Shown one piece after another: positions 20,842-31,722 of a DNA stretch of 64,000 nt. The notes beneath the pieces were generated by a model that did no database searches, had not been told where the DNA came from, and saw only the letters and a program-made list of their open reading frames with translations. The stretch comes from Gaertneriomyces semiglobifer. Taxonomy: Eukaryota; Chytridiomycota; Chytridiomycetes; Spizellomycetales; Spizellomycetaceae. How positions within the stretch are numbered: position 1 is the stretch's first letter; every line of letters starts with the position of its first letter. The translations under genes and the position numbers were made by a program. The DNA is taken from NCBI GenBank assembly GCA_025558075.1, contig JAHLKF010000010.1:62001-126000 (forward strand), in the 5' to 3' direction.

Positions 20842-23397
20842 CAGCTCAATTGGTTTTCTCAAAGTCTTGGGTGTTGTGAAAATGTGCCAGATGCGAGTGG
20901 TCTTCTATATATACTTTGACAAGTGGCACAGTCACATATACGGTGGCACAGGCATGCGCGTGGGAACATTTCCCGTCTCTTCATATTAACTCATTTAACA
21001 ATCACCACATGACGGGTTCTCGCACTTGGAACACTTCCCTCACGAACGCATACTCAGCTGACAACCACCCTAGTAGCATACATCATTTCCAGCTATGCCC
21101 CGAAAGGAAAGAAGAGGAAGTTGCTCCAGCATCGGACGAGATAAGGTAAGCATAGCGTTGTTCCGCTGGCTTGGTGGTGAACTCCTTCAGGACGACCGAG
21201 GTGTGTTGCCAGAAACGCGTTCGTGATGGTGCCCACGTTCGTAAAGACTGCAAACTTGTCTACAGACTCTTCAATGTTGGTATTTCTGGGGTTGGCAATG
21301 TTTGCAGCCGTATCTGAATTGCGCCAAATCGGTCCTCGTCATGTATCGTGGATGTGATCCGCTTCGGCTGCTGTCCGCATGTCAAGTTCCTTCGTGGTTT
21401 GCGGGAGGAGGCTGGGGGTACGGCGTTCGAAGTCCCACGTTCGTAAAAACTGCATTGCTGTTTCCATCCAGTACCGCCATTTGGTCATTGGCCGTTACAG
21501 GCCCCAGGCAGCTTTGCAGCCGTACTTCGACATGACGAGATCCTGCGTTCCAGGGCTGAATGCTGTGGAGAGAAGAAGCTCAGATAAAGTTCCCGCGGGC
21601 CCGAGTAACATTGATGGCGCTTTGCATACGGCTCTTGACTCCAGCCGGTCTGGCTCGCCTTTCTCTCTGTTAAGCTGGAACCCACGCACGCTTCAGGCTG
21701 TGCTATAGCTTGGAAAGGGGTCCGACTGGGCTGCCTCCTTGTCGAAAAGGGTCTGTGTCTTTCTCTCCGGAACTGGACGTTCAATGCGTGGTCTCCGGGT
21801 GTTCAAACGCTCGATGTTCGGAATTATGACGAAGGCGGCACGGCCATCATTGTTCGCAAAAAATGCCTCGGCTTGTGCTACGACGCATCTTTGTATCCTA
21901 GCTGTTGCATTCTAGTTCCGACGCAGGTGTTTTGAGTGGGAAATTCTAGTGGCTATGAGCGATGCTCTCATTGAAAATCCGAATCTAACCCATCCCTCAT
22001 TCCCTTAAGAAACCCAAAAGCAGCGCTGCAGGCCATGTAATTGAGAAATGATACGTTGACTAAGTCCATGGTATGTGATGCCGTTGGCAAGTCAGCTTCT
22101 GATGAAGCGTCCAGTGAATGTTATGTTTTGCACAGGTTAAATTTGCAACCGCTACTGGTTGTTTTGATTGTCCGAATCCCCGAGCTGAGTTTGAGGAAAG
22201 GATCAACGACCTCCCCAATGAGCTCAAACGAGAGTGTACAAAACGCACAATGGAGATGCAGATTTCCCGACTCCTGGACAACGTCGACGTTCACGCGCGC
22301 AATTGAAAAGCACGCCATAGCACCGCGCGCAGGTTATTTACGACAATCAGTGCCCTCAAACTGCAGCTTGGTGGTGTCGTGTAGTGTAGATCTAGAATAG
22401 CCCTCGACAAGTCTCGGGCGATCAGCGTTCTGCACTCGACCTACCTCGGAAACGCAGCTCTCGGGCACTAATTGTCGTAAATAGCCCGTAACAAGCGTGC
22501 TGTAACTTATTAATGCCACGTTTGGAGGACTTCGAGGGAATGAACAGACGTATCATAATTATTCACATGGAAGGCAACGCTACCACCCGAAGCAATCTGA
22601 ACATCATTGCTAGCACTAGCACTAGGAAACTTATTGAGTGTGGGCTTCCGCTATCGATCGGCTGCTGCTGTGCATCCCTTCTGTGCGGATTGTGAGAGGT
22701 GAGATGTGCTCAGAAGCGAGCGGCAATAGGAAGCAGAAGCAACAGAGCCCATCCACGCGCAAGGCTACAGGTCGAAATTTGGATGAATTTGGCTTCCTAG
22801 TATTGAGGAACGCGGAGGAATCAGAGATTGTCATTATGGAAGGAACAAAAGATCATTAACCGGGATTCCAAGGCCAACCGCGCGGATTGCCGTAAACTCG
22901 TTCGCTATATGGAGGACGCACTCTTCGATTTCTGCCAGTGGCTTTCATTTTCTGGAGAAAAGTAACTTGGAAGAGGTTGAGGTCTATGGACCCCAGACAA
23001 CTGGATTAAAGTTGCTTGGACTTGTGGCAACCCGTCTTTCATCTGGTGCGACTTCATGCGAACTCTCTTTATGTGAAAGGTCCCCAGTGTATTCAACGAT
23101 GTGGCCAACATCCAGCATCTTGTCCAAGGACTTACTGGACTGAAGCGGCGGATAGCGACACAGTTAAAGTTTTCAACAATGACATGCATGACTGCGCCAT
23201 CGCGTAGATGAATTGCTGTGCCACTAATTAATGGGTCAAACCCTGACACCAGACAATGTATATAAGGGCGACGCGACATCCGCCTGCACTCCTCACTTCC
23301 CACCGCTCAACCATTAGAGGAACTTTATAAAGGTGAGTTTCACTAGCAGCTGGGTTTTTGTGCGGGGCATCTGCTGGTGTGTGTTGAAAGCCTGCGG

Positions 23398-23670
23398 GGG
23401 CCATTCCTATCAGTCTCATCTAGCGAGTTGTGGCATCTATCGGGACTTCGAGCCGCTTGCGGTTCGTTGTCTGCTGGGGCTGCAGCAATCGGGGGGCTGC
23501 TTGTCGCGGTATTTACGGGGTCGACTGGGTACTCGGCAACTTGCTGCGGCCATTCCTATCAGTCCCATCTAGCGAGTTGTGGTATCTATCGGGACTTCGA
23601 GCCGCTTGCGGTTCGTTGTCTGCTGGGGCTGCAGCAATCGGGGGGCTGCTTGTCGTGGTGTCTACGGAGT
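23398..23670. repeat. Direct duplication of about 117 bp at 149-bp spacing
   Basis: The segment starting GGCCATTCCTATCAGTC at 23398 recurs at 23548. The two copies differ at only a few sites across about 117 bp, through GGGGGGCTGCTTGTCG. The 30 bp between them do not match. Confidence 0.85.
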
Positions 23671-24094
23671 GATGATCTTGTGCGAATCTTGGCTGACCAG
23701 TGACTTTTGTTTAGATGATTCGCCTTGCCGTTCCCATTTTGGTCGCAATACGGTTTACAGGATCGCAGGGGTGGAAAGCTTGTGCTTAGACACCGACTTG
23801 CCTGCTGTAGGGAATCCTCTCTGGCGCGCCATCAGCGCTGACATGGGCGCTAACCCGGATGACCATTCTCATTTAGGTTCCCCGCCGTGAGGCCGGGCGG
23901 GAGAGAGTCTCAATCATCAACCCCAAAATAAATTGGGATAGCAGTTCGTGTTGCCATTCTGGGTTTGATAATCGAGACTCTGCTAATAGACTATTGACGC
24001 AGCAGGCAGGCGTGATCCCTCCCGGAGCATTCAAAGCTACGAGTTTAGTCCCGCCCGTAAACTTGTCCATCCATAGCAAGACCGGAAGTGTTTC

Positions 24095-24397
24095 ATGGCA
24101 ACTCCGGCGGATGCCCAAGACTGTGAGAACAATTGCACAGATTCGAAGAACTACGGCTTCCCTGAACTCTGTTTTCTTCAAAAGCCGTGGATTAGCTTCA
24201 CACCACCCACCAAAGTTGCTGGGTTTTCGCGAATGGGGTATGCGGTTTCTTCCCATCATGGAAATTTCCCAGAGACGCCATTACCAATTCAAATGGCAGC
24301 GGCATCAGCCATGATGTTGCTGTCAAGAGAAGAGTGCCTTGCTTTGTTGAAGGAGCTACACAACGGTTCACCAGCTGGCTCATCCACTGGTGTTTGA
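24095..24397 (+). CDS. Hypothetical 100-aa protein or exon (weak)
   Basis: ATG-initiated frame with balanced composition: Cys-rich N-terminal part (DCENNCTDSKNYGFPELC) and a helical C-terminal part (MMLLSREECLALLKELHNGS). No family is recognised. An antisense frame of similar length overlaps it (24198-24671), so coding status is uncertain. Confidence 0.25.
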   Translation: MATPADAQDCENNCTDSKNYGFPELCFLQKPWISFTPPTKVAGFSRMGYAVSSHHGNFPETPLPIQMAAASAMMLLSREECLALLKELHNGSPAGSSTGV

Positions 24398-25737
24398 TGC
24401 GCGCGTTCGTTTGTTTTCTTGCGGCTTTTTTCCCTTGATACTTGGTGTTGGGGCCTTTTTTGCCGTTGGATTTTATCTTGTCAGATGTTCCTGCATCAGT
24501 TTTATTATATAATTTTTTGCACAGGTCTCTGTCGTACACATCCACATCACCAAATACCATGTCCAATGGCGCAAATGCCCTCAGCAGGACTCGCCAGATG
24601 TGTGAACGCACTTGCACGGTGCCGCATACTGGATCACATAACATAATCCGCCGGGTGTTTCGAAAGTACAACCCGGTGGTGCCATTTACTGTCAGCTCGA
24701 GAGCGCTTTAATGTATGAACGGCAGTAAATCGATTGTAAACTCCACTGCAACATAGTAAGCGTTACGGAAGAGAGGTACACCACTTTGTCTGATGATCAT
24801 TCATTCTCCATGCATCTCTGCATACCGCGTTTTCTGGTGAGAAAGGTTCATCTTGTCAGTCTTCGAGCAATTATGGGACCGAATCAGTTCCCAGTTAACA
24901 CCACGAGGATACTACATCCCGCGAGGAGCCGATTCCTGTATCCAAGTACCGCAAACTGCAAGCATCCGATGCCAGGGAGGAGGCCCGAGCATTGAAAGCT
25001 GCAAGGCATGGTACTGGTCATGGACGCAGGAATGGCAGTCGTGTGGGGGGAGGGAAGAAGGCTGCGTGGGTCGATGACTGGTGCGTGGCGGAAGACACTC
25101 TCCGCAAAGCCAAGGATGGGTCGAAGGATCGCCTCTGTTACATTGGTTGGAGAACGACTGGCAACTGTGACTCCCTGCCGGTCTGTGTTCGGCAGATCTT
25201 GTTTTCGATGTCTCGATGCTGGAACACTTTGGGGAAATTTATCCAGTTGACGCATTTCATCAAATGCAACTTAAGGTGCACATTGTGCCTCGAGGAGCTG
25301 ACTCGGAAATTGAAGAAGCCTACAGGGCAACGCCGAGCTTCAGGAAGTTCAAAAACAAACAATATATTATTCATTAAGATCTCACAATCGATGTCCTCGC
25401 GATTACTTGCCGACTGCAAATATGATTTCATCCACACACAATGTTTGTGTGCGGCGGAAAAGTGCAGCGTATCAAGTACCGTGAGTACTAATAACTATGT
25501 AGGTGTACCTCCAAGGTTATGGACTCTCGATGTCAAGAATTTTCCGTCGAACCAGTGGACGCGGTTATTTTTGATGTTCAATCCAGATAGGGCGTACGCC
25601 GCAGCGGAAAATAATAAACAGTGATGGGCTCTTTTCATGCATCACATAACGGCTTCTGGTTGTGAGCCTTCGACGGAAGAAGCATCCTTCACGAGGTTGT
25701 AAGTTTTGCCAGCGCTAATGAAGATGAACGATTTAAA

Positions 25738-27465
25738 ATGCCAGCTGGGGGACCACTGCCTCCAAAGGCTAGGCATCGCTGTTCTTTGCGAGTTGCAAAA
25801 ATGCAAGCACAGGGCCGAACTAGCGGATTTCTGAAAATCGAATCCATTCAAAGTGGCTGGTCCACAGGTGAAGCATGATTTTGTTCGGGTTTGTTATATT
25901 GATACTGAATAAGCCTACAATAGATTCTGCTTCAGAGGGTTACTCCACTTATATCCTGAATAGTTTGGTCAGTGAACCGGGCATTTTGGCGGTCATGCAC
26001 CGCAGGAATTGGATATGTCAAGTACTGGCAGAGTATGACCCAAAGCGCGTCAACGTAAAATCCGTGTCGGTGGCATGCCATGGATTCCATCGCCATTACG
26101 ACGGCGGCAAGTCTGATATATACTTGGTTCTGCGGAACATGTTGACTGCGGCAACCGCCAATCCAAGCTTGCAATTCCGTAGTTATGAGGATATACGAAC
26201 GACACTTTTCCACGAGGTACGCGTTGTGGGTCGCTGCTCAAACGACTTCTCTTATTTATGCATGCCGTCGCATCATCGACACAGCTCGCACATTATGTGC
26301 ACTCGGATCACAGTGAGGAATTTTACAAGCTGATGGACGAGATTACCCAGGAGGCGTTGGCATTCGAGCTCTCCTTACAACCCCGAAAGCTGTCCTTCAA
26401 CGCAACAACCGATTATATCATCGCATTGAATGGAGGAGCTGTCGCTCATGCCTGTGTGTCCAACACTCTCATCGTTGTCCGCAGTCTGGTGGACATGCTT
26501 GGCAGCTTGCAAAGCGACAAATCCATCTTGCCAATAGACGAAGGTTCCCAAGTGCACAGACTTGACACATCCAGCTCTGTGATCGCTGGCAAAGTCTGGG
26601 CAGTTGATGGTGGACAGGAGCTGCTTCGTGGAATAGGATTACGTCCTCACATGGAAGCTCCAAACGATGTGTTTGTTTGTGACGATATATTGCTTGCGAC
26701 CACATTCTGCCCTTGGGTGATCTTCAAGCTGCGAGGTCTCTTGGCGTCTGGAAGAATTGTTCCATCATCAGGCTGTGATAAGACTACAGAGGGCGAATCC
26801 CGTGAAAGCCCCGTCAGCAGAATTCCCACTCCAAGGGAGCGTTTAGCGCAGAGAAATCGCAACAGGCAAGCTAGTTCATCTCGAAAGGTTAGGAAGGGAA
26901 ACGCCTTGGAAGATTGGTCAGCATTAGTAGATAACTAACGCGCATTCTTCAATCAGATGCACGTGCAGGAGTTTCTTCGAGACTCTGCAGCACGTAGGCG
27001 GCGCTCGTCTCCTCATACCAGTAGTCTGGACGGGGAACCGGTTTCAAATTCTGTGCAAGACTCCCATATAGCGCCTGACAGATTTACTTCAGCATTTTCA
27101 CAGTTGATGGAATTTGCTCGCCCTCCTTTATGGACCTCGCGTGTGACATGTTGGGATATCTTGGTTCTGCTACTGCCCGGGTTAATGTACTACACGGCTG
27201 AAGAATCTTACGACTATCGGTCACATCAGCTGGTCAAGTCCGAAACATGGAAATTCATGGCGATAGGTGTGATCATTTACTTCGTGACGAACAGAATTCC
27301 GCAAATTCGGGCTCAATTGCAAGCGCGAATTGATCATCGAGGTAAGAAACTTTGCTAGAGACATCTTATGAGGCTCCGTGCCAACGTTTAGAATCTAACC
27401 CCCAACGTAAGGAAACGTTCAAAGACCAGGCCGTGGGTTCTAATTGTCGCGCATCCAGCAAATAA
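25738..27465 (+). CDS. WLM-domain metalloprotease with PUB-like domain and C-terminal membrane segments
   Basis: Model: 25738-25867, 25924-26216, 26285-26887, 26957-27341, 27392-27465 (494 aa; phases agree). The WLM domain covers about residues 35-160 (GFLKIESIQ, then EPGILAVMHRRNW). Splicing exon 2 to 3 creates the zinc site HELAHYVHSDHSEEFYKL, the WLM HExxHxxHxxH pattern of Wss1/SPRTN-type proteases, which remove DNA-protein crosslinks and SUMO/ubiquitin adducts. Residues about 185-285 resemble a PUB domain (NTLIVVRSLVDMLGSL, then LLRGIGLRPHMEAPNDVFV), a fold that binds Cdc48/p97. The last two exons encode DILVLLLPGLMYY and WKFMAIGVIIYFV, probable membrane segments. The intron before them (26888-26956, CTAAC branch) is inferred; if it is not removed, the protein stops at 26938 without membrane segments. 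No upstream ubiquitin-like domain was found, although the frame is open back to 25666. An AATAAA follows the last stop. Confidence 0.7.
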
Positions 27466-28462
27466 ATTTTACATAAAATGGTCAACGACAATCTTCCGCG
27501 AGGCGCATCCTTATGACATGTTTTTCAAATAATAGTAGTAATAGTGGTGGTGGCGATGAAGATCCAAGTTATTTTTAAGCCCTTGAAGCCTGTGCACTTA
27601 GGATCTCACAAATGCCTATGACGATGACACAGAATTGGACAAGCTATTCTCCCCATATGCATGTCAAGTTGGTCGCCTCCACACCCATGGTACTTAACCG
27701 AGTATATGCGCAACTGGGCACAGCGCCGGACCAGCCATATATATAATATAGTGCATATCGTCAGTCAAAGCGATCTCTTAACACTCAAGACCGTAACCTA
27801 AAACATGAGTACACGTTTCCAGGTAAACAAATATAACCACTTAAGGATGAACTTGGACGGACTCCTTAATGGCTATATATCGGCCTTCGAAATTAAAGCG
27901 AGTTGCTGTTCAACGATGAGGCGCAAGCCGGCAGGCGAGCACATTACATATACAGTAACCTCTCTCTGTGGAACCACTGAACATGAATGATGAGGGCGCC
28001 CCAGGGTGCAATGCTCCCACTACTTATATATATATATATATACTGTCGTCTTTTATTCTCCGCCCCTATGCATACGCACTGTGGGCATTCGGCTACTAGT
28101 ATTAAAATTAAGTGATGTCGGATCTCCACAGTGCTCCTATTCAATTCCACCATATGTTCATGAGCGTTATGCGTATGGACACAGGCATTTCAACGAGGGT
28201 CTATTTCCAGGCAACTGTGGCGTTGCAGACGCACACGGAGTGATGCGGCCGCACGGCGAACGCGTTTCAGCATGCGCAGTGATCAACAGCTTTGTGAATG
28301 AGTGGAGTAAAAGAAGAAGAAGGTGAAGAGGCAGTTGCGGAGGGGCGGTGGTGGAGTACACATACGTGTATTGTGTAGTAGAGATTATAGATATAGAAAA
28401 GGAAGGCGGGGTGGGGACGGCCTCGTTCGTACTCGTGGGAAGAACGTGTCAGAGCATGCAAC
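27466..28462. other. Intergenic, with a weak small frame behind a TATA-like box
   Basis: TATATATAATATAG near 27740 precedes ATG 27805, which opens a 61-aa frame with a possible GTAAAC donor after six codons (MSTRFQ). No protein family is recognised. A (TA)n tract lies at 28025-28042. The rest looks like the promoter of the next gene. Confidence 0.35.
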
Positions 28463-31114
28463 ATGTCGGCATCCGTTGATTCTCCGCTTAGCCCGCTGTC
28501 ACCAGAAGCATTTTCGTTTGCATTCCCTTTGGGGCCACGACAACCTTCTTCTGCAAATAACGCGTACCACCAACCAAGAACCTCTACGTCAACGCGATCG
28601 ACGCTCCCGCGCATGGCCATGGAACCGCTTGTCGAACAAGATGAAGAAATCTCGGCAGTGATTTCACCGGCAGTATCGAGCAATCCTATTGCAATGGAAT
28701 ATAAAGAGTCAACCGACAATCTGAGCTACTTGGCAGAAAGGCAGAGGGAACTGGAGCGTCTGAAAGAACAACTGGATCAATATAATGTAGCAGCAGACCA
28801 GAGCCTTGTGCAGGACGAGCCGAGTATGGAGACCGAGGAAAGTTCAAGCACAGCCTCGGCAAACGATGCTGGTATCCGCGATTCGTATATGAGCGAATTC
28901 CCAGAAAGGAGCTCGCAGTTCTGGAAAGATTTTGAGGCTAAAGAAGACATGCTAAAGGCTCTCGAAAGTGAACTGGCGTCGCCCATGAAAGTGGATACGG
29001 ATGAGGGCGATGTGGATTTTGCGGCAGCGGATCATTATCAAATGTTGGAGGCGCAACTGGTGAAAATGGAGGATGGGTTTCTGGAAGCCGTTGAAGCCGT
29101 GAGCAAACCTTTAACAGACCTCTTATCTGAAGATGATCCGAGGGAACAGGAACTGGAGCAAAACGAAATGGCCAAGGCGGAAGCGAATGTAGTCGATGCA
29201 CAAGAACGTGACCATAAGGACTCTGGACGTGACGAAAAACCATTCGAAACGCTGCCGAAGCGCTGGTCGCGGAGGAGACCCAGCAAGTCGAACCGTCCGG
29301 GTGAATTGTCACAGTGGCATTCCTCGCGCCGCACGTATTATTATGAAACCGTCCCTTCCCAAATACCCGCTCCCGCAGCATCTACGGCGGTATCAGATCT
29401 TCTTGCGCAACTGGAGCATGAATATAAAGACCTCGTATCTACACCCCTTCCGCCGCAACGCACAAATGTTCCACCTCCGTCGCCTACCGTGGCCCTTTCC
29501 CCAGATTCATCTTTATCGCATCGTCAGGAGCGGTCTCACGCTGTATCACGCGATGATGAGGGCGCACCATCAGTAACTGTGAAAAAGTTTCATCTTCCCA
29601 TGGGATCCCGACCGAAAGCGCTCACCAGCCTCGTCATGCAGATCGATGATCCAGTTGTGAGGGAACGACTAAAGGAGATGGAACGCATCAGAGATTCCAA
29701 TCGGGTGAACGGTGTGGAAGCCCTTGTGCCTTACAGCACCGATGGTAGGGCAAGTGTCATAGGGAACATGAAGAGTGACACAATATCTCGCAGCAGCCAT
29801 TCTAAGACGAACCCGCTCGACAATGTTGAACTGAGTAGCGTCGATTACAGAGATGATCAGACGATACGGGACGACAGCCATGCTACTGCCATTTTGGACG
29901 AAAGGGCCCCGGAGAAATCTCCATCCATAGCGCCATCCGCAGAAGGAGAGCCGGAGCTTGCTCCACTCGTTGCACCGGCTGTACCTCCAGTCGCACCCAA
30001 GCGTCGTGAGTCTATTCAAGCATTCGCGACGTATGTAGCAATTCAGCATCCACGATCGACGTTCTTGGATAGGACAAACCGGAGTCATCCGCATCCACCG
30101 CGATTAAACATTCCACCACCACCACCCATCGCACCTCCCGTCATGGACCCAGCTTCTGAAATGAATGGCGACCCGCGACGTATAACGCGATTGCAAATTT
30201 TGGACCCCGCACCTCACGCCCCTCCGGTGTACAATACCACTAAGAATTTGACGTTGACTCGTCGCGGTTTACCATACGGCGACATCACCAACCTCAGCTC
30301 GTTCACGACTCCCTACCACGTGCGACCAAACGTAGAGGCTTTCGGGAACAACGTGAACGAAATAACCGGGCCCGTTCTTGTCTCAACGTCTTCAAGACTC
30401 AAAACCGTTCCCTTGGGAGACATCATAGTAGAACTGAAAGGTCGGGGTCGTATGGTCAGTGTCGACAAGGAGAACGAGGTGGACACACGGACCCACGATG
30501 CTGCAAAACCCGGCCGCATTATCCGGCTCCTCAAGTCTTCTTCCAAAGTGGATGTACGAACGCAAAAGGAGCACGTCACCAGAGGACGATCATATTCCCA
30601 ACCTCAACTGCCGTCTCCTACAGCAGCGCCATCGATTAAGTCCTTCACGACAAGTACTAGCGGAATGATTGGTGCTGGTGTCGGATCATTAGTGAGGAAA
30701 CTTGGGAAAATGGGCCGTGTTCTCCGAGGTTCCGACGCGGATGATAGTGCATCTCCCCGAACACCAACACAGTTTGACGAAGAGCGGACTATTTACATGG
30801 GCATTGACCCCGTCATTGACGCCATGCGGAGCGCCACAGACATCAACCAGTCTTATCCCACACCTTCCCACTCCGCTCAGTCTGAAATCCCACCTCCCAC
30901 GCCCGCTAAATCTCCCTCACTCAACACTCGCCGACACAGCAACTTGTACGCCGAATACGCACAATACGTCACACAACCGGGTTACATGCGAATGGAGGAA
31001 ACGTCTGTTGAACAGACGTCCTTACTGACAAGCAGGGCGCTGGCGCGAAAACGCAGCACGGAAATGGAGAAATGGAGAAGAATGTTGATTGAGACTTATG
31101 GGCGGGAAAAGTAG
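28463..31114 (+). CDS. Large, mostly disordered hypothetical protein
   Basis: Single exon of 883 aa starting at MSASVDSPLSPLSPE. Composition is dominated by Ser, Pro, Glu and Thr. A short coiled coil lies near residues 88-110 (LAERQRELERLKEQLDQY). Acidic, charged stretches fill 120-260; Pro-rich segments (APLVAPAVPPVAPKR; HPPRLNIPPPPPIAPP) lie around 495-555 and could bind SH3 or profilin-type partners. A basic Gly-rich segment (GAGVGSLVRKLGKMGRVLRG) lies near 740, and the end is basic and helical (LARKRSTEMEKWRRMLIETY). No enzymatic motif, signal peptide or membrane segment is visible. It resembles cytoskeletal or polarity scaffold proteins in composition only. Lack of introns over 2.65 kb is unusual beside its neighbours. 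Confidence 0.75.
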   Translation: MSASVDSPLSPLSPEAFSFAFPLGPRQPSSANNAYHQPRTSTSTRSTLPRMAMEPLVEQDEEISAVISPAVSSNPIAMEYKESTDNLSYLAERQRELERLKEQLDQYNVAADQSLVQDEPSMETEESSSTASANDAGIRDSYMSEFPERSSQFWKDFEAKEDMLKALESELASPMKVDTDEGDVDFAAADHYQMLEAQLVKMEDGFLEAVEAVSKPLTDLLSEDDPREQELEQNEMAKAEANVVDAQERDHKDSGRDEKPFETLPKRWSRRRPSKSNRPGELSQWHSSRRTYYYETVPSQIPAPAASTAVSDLLAQLEHEYKDLVSTPLPPQRTNVPPPSPTVALSPDSSLSHRQERSHAVSRDDEGAPSVTVKKFHLPMGSRPKALTSLVMQIDDPVVRERLKEMERIRDSNRVNGVEALVPYSTDGRASVIGNMKSDTISRSSHSKTNPLDNVELSSVDYRDDQTIRDDSHATAILDERAPEKSPSIAPSAEGEPELAPLVAPAVPPVAPKRRESIQAFATYVAIQHPRSTFLDRTNRSHPHPPRLNIPPPPPIAPPVMDPASEMNGDPRRITRLQILDPAPHAPPVYNTTKNLTLTRRGLPYGDITNLSSFTTPYHVRPNVEAFGNNVNEITGPVLVSTSSRLKTVPLGDIIVELKGRGRMVSVDKENEVDTRTHDAAKPGRIIRLLKSSSKVDVRTQKEHVTRGRSYSQPQLPSPTAAPSIKSFTTSTSGMIGAGVGSLVRKLGKMGRVLRGSDADDSASPRTPTQFDEERTIYMGIDPVIDAMRSATDINQSYPTPSHSAQSEIPPPTPAKSPSLNTRRHSNLYAEYAQYVTQPGYMRMEETSVEQTSLLTSRALARKRSTEMEKWRRMLIETYGREK

Positions 31115-31722
31115 ACTACGGAAATTTGCAACACGCACGACCGCCCTGAAACACAGGCACTTGTACATACAGAAACAACGGTTAGAGACGAACGGCTTAG
31201 GTGTGGGTACACACTTTTAGAGATGTCTTTTGTTTTAGTTATCTTGAGGGGAATTGACCACGCATGTGTATATGTACACCTGAATCACAGAAACATCTTG
31301 CACAGAACTGAATCTACAAAGCTGATGAGGAGTTTTAAATGAAATCACCATATGGCAATGTCGCTCGCCAATGCCTAATCGTACTCAAAAAGTACAACCT
31401 TTCAGGTCCACAAACCAACTTGGACAGTATCTTAAATTCCACGTACTTTCTCAGATAGGGTTTTAACTACCCGATCGTGTACTTTCCTTGAACTGCTTTC
31501 TTTAAATTCGCTGACCCGCGGGAAGTTCCTTTTTCAGGGGCAGACACAACCACGAATTTAAATTCCGGACCAAAACCGGCGGTCTCCGCGGTTTGCGGAA
31601 TTTCCAAAATCAAAAAAAACGTAAACGGTTCATCTGCCTAACATAACCAACCCCACACATTCCATCAGCGAACCAGGCATCTGTCCGCACCATCGACAAT
31701 TCTCTCTCTACACCACGCAACC
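31115..31722. other. Intergenic spacer, promoter region of the Skp1-like gene
   Basis: No gene seen. A 10-bp inverted repeat TTTAAATTCG (31501) / CGAATTTAAA (31553) brackets 42 nt some 170-220 nt before the Skp1-like ATG. Confidence 0.4.

Larger units (their letters stand above)
20842..25737. other. Unresolved 4.9-kb region with duplications and small splice-compatible frames
   Basis: No gene can be named here. Items seen: a TATATATA box near 20904 followed by a frame from ATG 21009, with a phase-2 intron (donor GTAAGC after 21147, acceptor near 21190) leading into TTEVCCQKRVRDGAHVRK. A diverged copy of the segment around 21229 (CCCACGTTCGTAAAGACTGC) occurs near 21430. A short frame ending at 22306 (NDLPNELKRECTKRTMEMQI) may be a terminal exon preceded by an intron with a GTATGT donor. 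A TATATAAGG box lies near 23260. Frames in 24910-25620 read well as protein (ASDAREEARALKAARHG; VFDVSMLEHFGEIYPVDAFH) but in different phases. Either these are exons of lineage-specific genes or decayed copies; I could not build a consistent model. Confidence 0.3.

Noticed and set aside
24198..24671. 157-aa minus-strand frame
   Set aside because: It overlaps a plus-strand frame of better texture, is Lys-rich with no motif, and neither strand could be confirmed.
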